Source: Planctomycetota bacterium
GTDB lineage: Bacteria > Planctomycetota > Phycisphaerae > Sedimentisphaerales > Anaerohalosphaeraceae
Assembly: GCA_019456225.1 (NCBI GenBank)
Contig: VRUI01000048.1
Coordinates: forward strand, 1 to 38,721
Direction: 5' to 3'
DNA: 38,721 nt
The notes under the pieces were generated by a model. The model was not told where the DNA came from. It ran no database searches and saw nothing but the letters and a program-made list of their open reading frames with translations. This document shows positions 23,964 to 31,276 of this stretch, piece by piece. The position numbers and the translations under genes were made by a program. The stretch's first letter is position 1. Every line of letters begins with the position of its first letter.

Positions 23964-24539
23964 GTGTCGAAGTACTTTGAAATCAGATGGCATGGACGCG
24001 GCGGCCAGGGAACCGTTACGGGCGCCAAATCGCTCGCAGAAGCGGTTCAGGGGACGGGAAAGCATGTTTCCGCCTTCCCTGACTACGGTCCGGAAAGACG
24101 CGGAGCTCCGCTGAGAGCTTTTAACAGGTTCTCGGATGGAAATATCAGGATCCATACTCCCGTCCTTGAGCCAAACGTTATAATGATAGTCGATCCGACG
24201 CTTATAGGCACCAAGCCTCTTCTTAGCGGCGTAAATGACAATACAATCTTTGTCGTCAATACCGAAAAAAAACCCGCAGAGATAAAAAAAGCGTTAGGGC
24301 TTGACGGCCAGACTTTGTATACAGTGCCGGCAAACAGTATTTCGTACAGGTTATTTAAGAGAGAGATTCCAAATTCGGCCATGATGGGCGCCTTTGCCAA
24401 GGCATGCCCGGAGATCATTTCGCTGGAAATGCTGACCAAAGAGGCACGGCATATCTTCTCTCACTTGTTGGCCGAGCATCTCGTTGAAAAAAATATTGAG
24501 GCGATAAAATGTGGTTATGATGAGGTTCAGACAGTATGA
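23964..24539 (+). CDS. porG: Pyruvate/2-oxoacid:ferredoxin oxidoreductase, gamma subunit
   Basis: The 191-residue protein has the gamma-subunit fold of 2-oxoacid oxidoreductases: WHGRGGQGTVTGAKSLAEA at the N-terminus and FPDYGPERRGAPLRAF. With the next three genes it makes a four-subunit enzyme that interconverts a 2-oxoacid plus CoA with acyl-CoA, CO2 and reduced ferredoxin in the cytoplasm, a core step in anaerobes. The start is a GTG with AGGAG nearby. Its stop overlaps the porD start (ATGA). Substrate (pyruvate or another 2-oxoacid) cannot be fixed from sequence alone. Confidence 0.88.
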   Translation: MSKYFEIRWHGRGGQGTVTGAKSLAEAVQGTGKHVSAFPDYGPERRGAPLRAFNRFSDGNIRIHTPVLEPNVIMIVDPTLIGTKPLLSGVNDNTIFVVNTEKKPAEIKKALGLDGQTLYTVPANSISYRLFKREIPNSAMMGAFAKACPEIISLEMLTKEARHIFSHLLAEHLVEKNIEAIKCGYDEVQTV

Positions 24540-24883
24540 GCGACAAGAGCGACAAGTATAGACTGAAAAACTGGCAGGAACTGCCCCCGGGCGGCGTTAT
24601 TACAGAAGGCGGCAATGCAGCTGACTACGAAACCGGCACATGGCGAACATGGAGACCGGTTTGGAAAGAAGAAAATTGCATTCACTGTCTGACGTGTTGG
24701 GTGTTCTGCCCGGAAGAAGCGTTCCTCCTGAAAGACGGCAAAACGGCAAGCGGCAAGGACAGGAAAGAGATCAAGGAAATTGACTACTTTTACTGCAAGG
24801 GCTGCGGCCTCTGCGTTAAAGAATGTCCTGTAAACAAAAAAGGTAAAAAAGTAGCGGTTGAATTTATCCGCGAAGAAACATAA
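24536..24883 (+). CDS. porD: Pyruvate/2-oxoacid:ferredoxin oxidoreductase, delta (ferredoxin) subunit
   Basis: The 115-residue protein carries two 4Fe-4S motifs: CIHCLTCWVFCPEEA and CKGCGLCVKECPVNKKG. These pass electrons from the catalytic subunits to ferredoxin. An N-terminal segment (WRTWRPVWKEENC) is typical of PorD. It overlaps porG by 4 bp and ends 13 bp before porA. Confidence 0.9.
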   Translation: MSDKSDKYRLKNWQELPPGGVITEGGNAADYETGTWRTWRPVWKEENCIHCLTCWVFCPEEAFLLKDGKTASGKDRKEIKEIDYFYCKGCGLCVKECPVNKKGKKVAVEFIREET

Positions 24884-24896
24884 GTGGAATTATAAA

Positions 24897-26078
24897 ATGC
24901 CAAAAACTATTGCAATTACTGGAAACGGAGCTATGGCCGAGGCTATGCGTCAAATAAATCCTGACGTCGTAGCGGCCTTTCCGATCACACCATCGACACA
25001 GGTCATCGAGGACTTTGCCAAATTCGTAAGTGACGGCAAAGTCGACACCGAACTTATCACCGTCGAAAGCGAGCACAGCGCGATGTCTGCGTGTATAGGT
25101 GCATCGGTCGCAGGCGGCAGGGTGATGACGGCAACGTCGTCCAACGGAATGGCTTTGATGTGGGAAATGCTGTATATCGCAGCCAGCATGAGACAGCCCG
25201 TCCTGATGACGCTTGTCAACCGTGCGATGTCGGCGCCGATCAATATCCATTGCGATCACGGCGACTCCATGGGTGCCCGTGATGCCGGATGGATACAACT
25301 GTATGCCGAAAACCACCAGGAAGCTTATGACAACATGATCATGGCCCCGGTGATCGCAGAGAACATGGATGTCCGTTTGCCCGTGATGGTATGTATGGAC
25401 GGTTTTCTCATCTCGCATTCGGTAGAGACGATGCAGATCGAAGAAGACGGCAAGGTTCGCGATTTCATCGGTGAACATACGGCCTTAAATTCGATCCTGG
25501 ATTTTGATAACCCCGTAAGCTGGGGTGCTCTCGACTTGCAGGATTACTATATCGAACACAGAAGGGGCCAGCAGGAAGCTATGAACAATGCCGCGGCGGT
25601 CGTTGCCGATGTATCGAAAAGATTCGGCGACCAGTTCGGCAGAAAGTACGAACTCTTCGAGTCCTACCGTCTTGACGATGCCGACAGAGTTGTCGTTGCT
25701 ATAAACTCCGTCGCCGGCGAGATCAAAGAAGTTATTGACGAGCTAAGAGAGCAGGGCGAAAAAGTGGGCCTGCTTAAGATCCGCATGTTCAGACCTTTCC
25801 CGTATACCGGGATCGCAAAGGCACTTAGCGGCTGTAAGATCGTCACGGTCATGGACAGATCCACAAGCATGGGAGCTTTTGGTCCGCTGTTTGGCGAGAT
25901 ATCCAACGCTCTCTATGCCGCCGATAACAGACCGCTTATCTATAACAGAACCTACGGCCTTGGCGGAAGAGAGATGCTTCTCGACGACATAAAAGACGTC
26001 TTCGCCGAGAGCAAAGAATACCTCGACAATGGTAAGGTTGAAAAAATATTTGATATTCTAAATGTAAGAGGAGCCTAA
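24897..26078 (+). CDS. porA: Pyruvate/2-oxoacid:ferredoxin oxidoreductase, alpha subunit
   Basis: I start at the ATG at 24897, giving MPKTIAITGNGAMAEAMR. The 393-residue protein has the PorA pyrimidine-binding domain: AFPITPSTQVIEDFA, ESEHSAMSACIGASVAGGR, TATSSNGMALMWEM and the NRAMSAPINIHCDHGDS loop. Domain II follows near residue 260. The usual PorA length is 380-400 residues. It pairs with porB to form the thiamine-diphosphate active site. It ends two bases before the porB GTG. Confidence 0.9.
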   Translation: MPKTIAITGNGAMAEAMRQINPDVVAAFPITPSTQVIEDFAKFVSDGKVDTELITVESEHSAMSACIGASVAGGRVMTATSSNGMALMWEMLYIAASMRQPVLMTLVNRAMSAPINIHCDHGDSMGARDAGWIQLYAENHQEAYDNMIMAPVIAENMDVRLPVMVCMDGFLISHSVETMQIEEDGKVRDFIGEHTALNSILDFDNPVSWGALDLQDYYIEHRRGQQEAMNNAAAVVADVSKRFGDQFGRKYELFESYRLDDADRVVVAINSVAGEIKEVIDELREQGEKVGLLKIRMFRPFPYTGIAKALSGCKIVTVMDRSTSMGAFGPLFGEISNALYAADNRPLIYNRTYGLGGREMLLDDIKDVFAESKEYLDNGKVEKIFDILNVRGA

Positions 26079-26080
26079 CG

Positions 26081-27007
26081 GTGCCTAAGTTACAAGATTT
26101 GGCAAAAAAAGATTCGGCCTTTTCAAGCGGCCACAGAATGTGTGCAGGCTGTCCGGTCCCGATCTTTACTAAAATGCTCACACGAGTTACCGACTATGAC
26201 ATCGTTGTCGGATCGGCAACGGGATGCCTGGAAGTGGCATCTTCGATCTTCCCTTATTCTGCATGGAAAGTGCCGTGGATACATACCGCTTTTGAGAATT
26301 GTTCGGCTATGATGAGCGGAGTCGAGGCTTTCGATAAGGTCAGGCGAAAAAAAAATAACACCGAAAAAAAGATCAAATGCGTTGCGACCGGCGGTGACGG
26401 CGGAACATACGACATCGGCATTCAGTCTCTAAGCGCCGCAATGGAAAGGGGCCACGACCTTCTGTATATATGCTACGACAATGGGGCGTATATGAACACC
26501 GGCATCCAGCGGAGCGGAGCAACTCCACTTGGAGCGGCTACCACTACCACGCCCGCCGGGTCGGTCATAGGCGGCAAACAGCAGCAGAGAAAAGACCTGA
26601 CACGCATCATGATCGCCCACCACATCCCTTATGTCGCCCAGGCAAGCATACACAACCCCGTCGATCTGTCCGACAAGATCAAAAAGGGTTTAGAGGTTGA
26701 CGGCCCTGCATTTATCAATATTCTTTGTCCCTGTATTCCCGGCTGGCGTATTGCCCCGGACATGGCGGTTGAGTCGGCCAGGCAGGGTGTTGATACATGT
26801 TACTGGCCGCTCTACGAAGTTGAGCAGCAAAAGTTTAAGATCAATTACATGCCGAAGGAAAAACTGCCGGTAAAAGACTGGCTCTTCACTCAAGGGCGAT
26901 TCAGACACCTCAAGGACGACAAATGGAGTCAGATTCTCGTGGATTTCCAGGCGCGGGTTGATGAACAATGGGATTGGCTCCTTGCTCGCCATGCGGAATC
27001 GGAGTAA
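26081..27007 (+). CDS. porB: Pyruvate/2-oxoacid:ferredoxin oxidoreductase, beta (TPP-binding) subunit
   Basis: The 308-residue protein has the PorB signature: HRMCAGCPVPIF, SATGCLEV, TAFENCSAMMSGVEA, and the thiamine diphosphate/Mg motif GGDGGTYDIG continuing to YDNGAYMNTGIQRSG. Cysteines in the N-terminal CAGC and near residue 220 (CPC) would ligate the proximal 4Fe-4S cluster. The start is GTG with AAGAGGAG upstream. It is the last gene of porGDAB; 244 bp without a gene follow. Confidence 0.9.
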   Translation: MPKLQDLAKKDSAFSSGHRMCAGCPVPIFTKMLTRVTDYDIVVGSATGCLEVASSIFPYSAWKVPWIHTAFENCSAMMSGVEAFDKVRRKKNNTEKKIKCVATGGDGGTYDIGIQSLSAAMERGHDLLYICYDNGAYMNTGIQRSGATPLGAATTTTPAGSVIGGKQQQRKDLTRIMIAHHIPYVAQASIHNPVDLSDKIKKGLEVDGPAFINILCPCIPGWRIAPDMAVESARQGVDTCYWPLYEVEQQKFKINYMPKEKLPVKDWLFTQGRFRHLKDDKWSQILVDFQARVDEQWDWLLARHAESE

Positions 27008-27251
27008 AATACTTGCCACTGGCACAACATTACGTTGTATGAGTGTTTTTTTGAAAAAATGGAATGACAACGTCAGGCAGGTTGAACTTTGTTTTGGCAA
27101 AGGATCCGCATCAAATCGTTTCAGGCTCATGATTTGGTTTTGATCGGCGAAAACTGTCCTGACTATTTGCTCTCAAGTTATAACAATTTTATTAAAGACT
27201 GTCCGGTTATTACCGGCCAAAAAGTTATTGAACTTAATATAAGGATTTTTA

Positions 27252-28022
27252 ATGGACTTTACTGGAAAAACAGCACTGATTACAGGCGCTGCAGGGGCGA
27301 TCGGCAAAGATATCGCACTTGAACTTTACAAAAACGGGGCAAAGGTTTTAATTTCGGACATTAACCAGGACGCTGTTGACGCGGCCGCCAAAGAGATTGG
27401 CGAAGGGTGCCTTGCTCTTGCTGCCGATGTCACAAAAGCCGACCAGGTTCAGAAAGTCGTAGCAGCCGCTGCTGATGCTTTCGATGGTAAGATCGACATT
27501 CTTGTAAACGTCGCGGGCATCATCGGGCAGGGTAATGTCGAAGACATCACCGAAGAGGACTGGGACAAAATGATGGCGGTTAACTGCAAGGGAACATTTC
27601 TCTTTACAAAGTATGTCGTGCCGATGATGAAAGCCAACAATTACGGAAAGATCGTAAACTTCTCGTCCAAGTCGGGCAAGACGGGCTCTGCGATTATGAG
27701 CCACTATTGTGCTGCAAAAGCTGCAATCATCGGATTTACACAGGCACTCGCTTTTGAGCTTGCTCCGAACATCAACGTAAACTGTGTCTGCCCTGGTATC
27801 ACAGAAAATACCGGAGTATGGCAAAGTGCTTCATCGGGATACATCGAGAACCTGAACATGTCTATCGATGAAGTTGTAAAGAAGTTTACATCAAAGGTTC
27901 CGCTGGGACGGCTTGCAAAAATAGAAGATGTAACAGCAGTAACAACCTTCCTGTGCTCCAAAGGCGCAGACTATATGACCGGCCAGGCGATTAACATCAC
28001 CGGCGGAAGAGAAATGCATTAA
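27252..28022 (+). CDS. SDR-family NAD(P)-dependent oxidoreductase
   Basis: The 256-residue protein is a classical short-chain dehydrogenase/reductase: cofactor motif ITGAAGAIGKD near residue 10, NVAGIIG, the catalytic Ser in NFSSKSGKTGS, and Y152-x-x-x-K156 (HYCAAKAA). LGRLAKIEDV and YMTGQAINITGG close the fold. It resembles FabG-like and polyol or sugar dehydrogenases; the substrate is not fixed by sequence. It lies just before deoC, so a role in sugar or aldehyde metabolism is possible. Confidence 0.85.
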   Translation: MDFTGKTALITGAAGAIGKDIALELYKNGAKVLISDINQDAVDAAAKEIGEGCLALAADVTKADQVQKVVAAAADAFDGKIDILVNVAGIIGQGNVEDITEEDWDKMMAVNCKGTFLFTKYVVPMMKANNYGKIVNFSSKSGKTGSAIMSHYCAAKAAIIGFTQALAFELAPNINVNCVCPGITENTGVWQSASSGYIENLNMSIDEVVKKFTSKVPLGRLAKIEDVTAVTTFLCSKGADYMTGQAINITGGREMH

Positions 28023-28059
28023 CAAATGTATAATGTCTATTGTCTAATGTATAATGATG

Positions 28060-28087
28060 GAAACGGCCTTTCGGCCGAAACTTTTTT
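28060..28087 (+). terminator. Hairpin with U-run between the SDR and deoC genes
   Basis: The palindrome GAAACGGCC-TTTC-GGCCG is followed by AAACTTTTTT. The deoC Shine-Dalgarno sequence (AAGGA) begins right after the T-run. It may act as a terminator of the SDR transcript or an attenuator for deoC. It belongs to the palindromic family also seen at 28814 and 36632. Confidence 0.5.
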
Positions 28088-28102
28088 ATAAGGAATTTTG
28101 AA

Positions 28103-28783
28103 ATGTATACTAAAGAAGAAATTGCTAAAACTATTGACCATGCTGTGCTTAAACCTTTTGCTACCGATGAGGATATTGTTACGAATGCAAAGATGTGTGA
28201 TCAGCGCGGCGTGATGAGTCTTTGTGTTAGACCGACGGATGTTAAACTTGCAGCCGAAAAGCTGGCAGGCAGCGAAACCGTTGTTTCGATGGTGGTCGGT
28301 TTCCCGCATGGCAGCAACAAAACCGAAACAAAGGTTCTCGAAACAAAGCTCGGTGCAGCCGACGGTGCCGTTGAGTTCGATATGGTTATGAATATCGGCA
28401 AATTTTTGTCTGGCGATCTTGATTATGTCAAGAACGAAATCGCAGCCGTTGTCACCGAAGCTAAGAAAACCGGAGCTCTCGTAAAGGTTATCCAGGAAAC
28501 TTGCTTCTTATCAAATGAGCAGGTTGCAAAGGCATGCGAGATTTGCTTTGAAGCCGGTGCTGACTTTGTTAAGACCTCCACCGGTTTTGGCGATGGGCCC
28601 GCGACTCCTGAAGTTATAGATATTATGATGAAAACCGTCGGCGACAAAATGGGCGTTAAGGCGTCCGGTGGAGTTCGATCATACGAAACAGCTGTAGGGT
28701 ACCTAAAACAGGGCTGCAAAAGGCTTGGCGTAGGCTCAACCGAAGCAGTCCTGGACGGTGTTCCGGCAGAAGGAGACTATTGA
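28103..28783 (+). CDS. deoC: Deoxyribose-phosphate aldolase
   Basis: The 226-residue protein is a class I TIM-barrel aldolase that splits 2-deoxyribose-5-phosphate into glyceraldehyde-3-phosphate and acetaldehyde. The Schiff-base lysine is K157 (ADFVKTSTGF). Partner residues are D93 (EFDMVMNIG) and K186 (GVKASGGVRSY). The start (TIDHAVLKPFAT) and length are typical of the short bacterial form. A strong terminator follows 30 bp after the stop. Confidence 0.93.
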   Translation: MYTKEEIAKTIDHAVLKPFATDEDIVTNAKMCDQRGVMSLCVRPTDVKLAAEKLAGSETVVSMVVGFPHGSNKTETKVLETKLGAADGAVEFDMVMNIGKFLSGDLDYVKNEIAAVVTEAKKTGALVKVIQETCFLSNEQVAKACEICFEAGADFVKTSTGFGDGPATPEVIDIMMKTVGDKMGVKASGGVRSYETAVGYLKQGCKRLGVGSTEAVLDGVPAEGDY

Positions 28784-28813
28784 GATTTATTATTTATAAT
28801 TGATGATTGAAGG

Positions 28814-28850
28814 AATCAGCCTTTGGGCCGAGGCTGATTTGCTTTTTTTG
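28814..28850 (+). terminator. Intrinsic terminator after deoC
   Basis: A perfect 9-bp stem AATCAGCCT/AGGCTGATT (28814-28822 and 28831-28839) with an 8-base loop is followed by TGCTTTTTTT. Confidence 0.8.
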
Positions 28851-29037
28851 GGGGGCTTTGTGGACATTGTAGATATTTCCCACCTGTGGTTTTGGGCGTT
28901 TTTTTTGGTGTTTTTTTGAAATTAATTGAAATTAATTGCGATATTTTGACTTTTTTTGAATTATTTTGACTAAAATGGCGCGTTTTTGAACGTTTTTTGA
29001 CACCTAATTCAGAGGTAAACTAAATTCAACAAAGGTA

Positions 29038-29061
29038 GAATACCCCTTTACAGGGGTATTC
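29038..29061. repeat. Perfect inverted repeat
   Basis: GAATACCCC, loop TTTACA, GGGGTATTC. No U-run follows on either strand, so a terminator is not indicated. Confidence 0.6.
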
Positions 29062-29130
29062 TCGCGCAGCGTTCGGCTGGCAGCGGGCAGCGGAAAAGAA
29101 AGTAGTGAGGAGTGTGGTGGTGTTACAGGG

Positions 29131-29183
29131 ACTATAGTATATGTATACCCAAAATGTCGCTCGTCGACATAGCGCGCGGTTCT
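29131..29183. repeat. Dispersed repeat, copy 1 (second copy at 38599)
   Basis: CTATAGTATATGT, TACCCA and AATGTC are shared with 38599-38651. Both then have a TGTC...GACA palindrome and ATAGCGCGCGGT. Only a few positions differ. Confidence 0.75.
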
Positions 29184-29234
29184 GGTGACAAGTGGGAAGG
29201 TTAAAAGTTGGAAGGTGGCAAGTGGGGAAATTTA

Positions 29235-29336
29235 GCTATCCGTCATTGCTGCTCTGCCCCGTCACTTCTGCCGGGTAAACTCCCTTCGGGACTTCACTTG
29301 GCTCAGCTTCACGGATTACGCGGATTTTTTTGAAGA
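29235..29336 (+). repeat. Intergenic repeat, copy 1 of 3
   Basis: Starts GCTATCCGTCATTGCTGCTC and contains GCCCCGTCACTTCTGCCGGG and CTCCCTTCGGGA. It ends in GGATTACGCGGATTTTTTT. Confidence 0.8.
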
Positions 29337-29339
29337 TTT

Positions 29340-29420
29340 GCTATCCGTCATTACTGCTCTGCCCCGTCACTTCTGCCGGGTAGACTCCCTTCGGGATTTC
29401 GCGGATTTCGCGGATTTTTT
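29340..29420 (+). repeat. Intergenic repeat, copy 2 of 3
   Basis: Same unit as 29235 with single-base changes (CATTACTGC, GGTAGACTC, GGGATTTC). It is shorter at its right end and passes straight into GCGGATTTCGCGGATTTTTTT. Confidence 0.8.
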
Positions 29421-29454
29421 TAGAGATTTGTTGCTGAGAAAAAGATATAATTTA

Positions 29455-29560
29455 GCTATCCGTCATTGCTGCTCTGCCCCGTCACTTCTGCCGGGTAAAC
29501 TCCCTTCGGGACTTCGCTTGGCTCAGCTTCGCAGGGATGACAATATTATGCGGATTTTTT
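29455..29560 (+). repeat. Intergenic repeat, copy 3 of 3
   Basis: Nearly identical to copy 1 through CTTCGGGACTTC, then TTGGCTCAGCTTCGCAGGGA and TATGCGGATTTTTT. The unit contains two small internal palindromes. Confidence 0.8.
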
Positions 29561-29908
29561 GAACCACTAATTTGCAGTAATTTTTTTTTGGGGTTTTTTC
29601 TTTACTTTTTATCGTATCTGGTTATTGTGGATAGGTCGGGTATTTGTTACAGGTGCGAACCCCGATGTACCCCGATGTGAAATCGGGACGCAAGCGAAGC
29701 CGGGATGTTACAGATTTAGGGATTTGGGAGTTTGTCAATTGGGTTGGAAAATAGAGCAGTTAATTAAATGGACGGGATTGCAGGATGCTATTTTGCCTAT
29801 TTTGCCAAAAGTGTCTGACCCTTTCCCTTGTAATTCGCCCCTAGGATAAAAAAATAGTTTTGATGCCAACACAATATTCCGATATGTATCGGGATTGAAA
29901 CCTGTATT

Positions 29909-29936
29909 TTGACATTTGCCATATTAATGGTATAAT
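29909..29936 (+). promoter_or_regulatory. Strong sigma-70-type promoter of the ATPase-TPR operon
   Basis: TTGACA at 29909-29914, a 16-base spacer and TATAAT at 29931-29936. Both hexamers are perfect consensus. The expected start near 29943 gives a leader of about 30 bases with TAGGAG before the ATG at 29975. Confidence 0.75.
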
Positions 29937-29974
29937 CGCCCTTTTGGCATTTAATAATATTAGGAGTATGATAT

Positions 29975-31276
29975 ATGAGCAATGATAGAGAATTACGCAA
30001 GAAACTATATAATATATTTGATCCTGACATCTGTCGAAACGATTTATACGTCTCTCTGGACGAGGCAAGAGGAAACCAGAGCGTTATTAATGAACTGGCG
30101 AATACTATTTATTTATCTGACAAACCAGTCTATCAGCTTCTGGCAGGACATCGTGGCAGCGGCAAAAGTACCGAACTGAGCCTCCTGAAAAATAAGCTCA
30201 AATCAGGCACCGATAAATACTTTGTAGTTTCATTTGATATTGTTGGGGAAAGAGATATTGACCCTCAAGATGTTGAATTTTCCGAGGTGCTAATCGCAAT
30301 AATCTCACATCTGGCCAATGATATAAAGGGGGCATTCGGTAAAGAACTAGCTGATACTTATTTTAAGCGTTTATTTAAAGATTTAGGAGCCATACTTAGC
30401 AGTGAAGTTGATTTTTCCAAGGTTGACATAAGTGCAGGATTCATAAAACTATCCGGGGCTTTGTCTAAGAATCCGGACTTAAGGGGAAAATTGCGTGGTA
30501 AGATGGCTCCTATTGCCGATCAATGGATTGATGCCGCCAATTCTTATATTGATGCAGCTATTGAAACCGTTATCAAAAACAAATATGCAGGTTTAGTTAT
30601 TATCGTCGATGGCTTAGATAAACTGATAACCAGTTTGGACCCTAAGCAGAAATCTTGTGCTGAGAAACTCTTTGATGATTGGGGTAATCAGCTAAGGTCA
30701 TTGAACTGCCATATGCTTTATACCATCCCCATCGATTTGGCTTATTCGGTATCTGAAAGAAATATAGCTTCCAGTTTCGGAATAACATCACCGCCGGTTG
30801 TTCCAATGACTAAATTGTTTGATGATAAAGGTAATGAAACTATTGGTTTTAACCTCTTTATAGAAATTGTACAAAAGAGGGTCGAAACTGCCGGCACTGC
30901 TATTGATGCCGTATTTGCCGATGGGCAGGAAACGCTGAATGAACTGATAAAAATATCCGGCGGTCAGCCAAGGGAATTGATGGTTTTAATCCGTGCAGCG
31001 TTGGTAAATGGCGATTTGCCTATTAGCAGTGACGATATAAATATTGCCGCTGAAGACATCACTAATCCATATAGACGTCAGCTCTATAAAGAGCATTGGC
31101 ACGAGATAAAATTTGTTCGGAAAAACCGACGTTTTAATCTTACAATGGAAAATGATCGGATTTGCATGGACCTTTTGGGCATGAGAGCGGTTTTGCAATA
31201 CAGAAACGGTGAAGAATGGTATGGATTAAACCCGCTACTGCCGGAAAATCCAAATATCAAAAACGAAGGTAAATAA
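29975..31276 (+). CDS. P-loop (AAA/STAND-like) ATPase of a two-gene module
   Basis: The 433-residue protein has Walker A GHRGSGKST at 58-66 and Walker B VIIVDGLDK with D212. Later comes a STAND-like SGGQPRELMVLIRAA, in the region where such proteins have a sensor/arginine-containing helix. The N-terminal segment FDPDICRNDLYVSLDEARGN and the YQLLAGHRGSGKSTELS context recur in uncharacterised bacterial ATPases that I associate with downstream TPR genes. It probably binds and hydrolyses ATP as a switch. TAGGAG precedes the ATG. Its TAA overlaps the next ATG by one base (TAATG), which points to coupled translation and a shared complex. It is more AT-rich than the pyr genes to its right. Confidence 0.75.
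   Translation: MSNDRELRKKLYNIFDPDICRNDLYVSLDEARGNQSVINELANTIYLSDKPVYQLLAGHRGSGKSTELSLLKNKLKSGTDKYFVVSFDIVGERDIDPQDVEFSEVLIAIISHLANDIKGAFGKELADTYFKRLFKDLGAILSSEVDFSKVDISAGFIKLSGALSKNPDLRGKLRGKMAPIADQWIDAANSYIDAAIETVIKNKYAGLVIIVDGLDKLITSLDPKQKSCAEKLFDDWGNQLRSLNCHMLYTIPIDLAYSVSERNIASSFGITSPPVVPMTKLFDDKGNETIGFNLFIEIVQKRVETAGTAIDAVFADGQETLNELIKISGGQPRELMVLIRAALVNGDLPISSDDINIAAEDITNPYRRQLYKEHWHEIKFVRKNRRFNLTMENDRICMDLLGMRAVLQYRNGEEWYGLNPLLPENPNIKNEGK

Larger units (their letters stand above)
28851..29974. other. Repeat-rich intergenic region between deoC and the ATPase gene
   Basis: No credible gene in 1.1 kb. Contents in order: AT-rich runs with repeated TTTTTTGA-type pieces (28890-29005); a perfect inverted repeat GAATACCCC/GGGGTATTC at 29038-29061; a dispersed repeat at 29131-29183; three copies of an ~80-100-bp repeat at 29235-29560; a T-rich stretch near 29580; a CCCCGATGT doublet near 29660; and a small hairpin CCGATA/TATCGG at 29879-29892. 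Confidence 0.7.

Noticed and set aside
29235-29560. CRISPR array
   Set aside because: The repeats are about 80-100 bp with unequal, non-unique spacers and no cas genes nearby.
29625-29849. Plus-strand open frame of 74 codons before the ATPase gene
   Set aside because: No ribosome binding site or family features, and it lies in repeat-laden DNA that ends at the promoter of the next gene.
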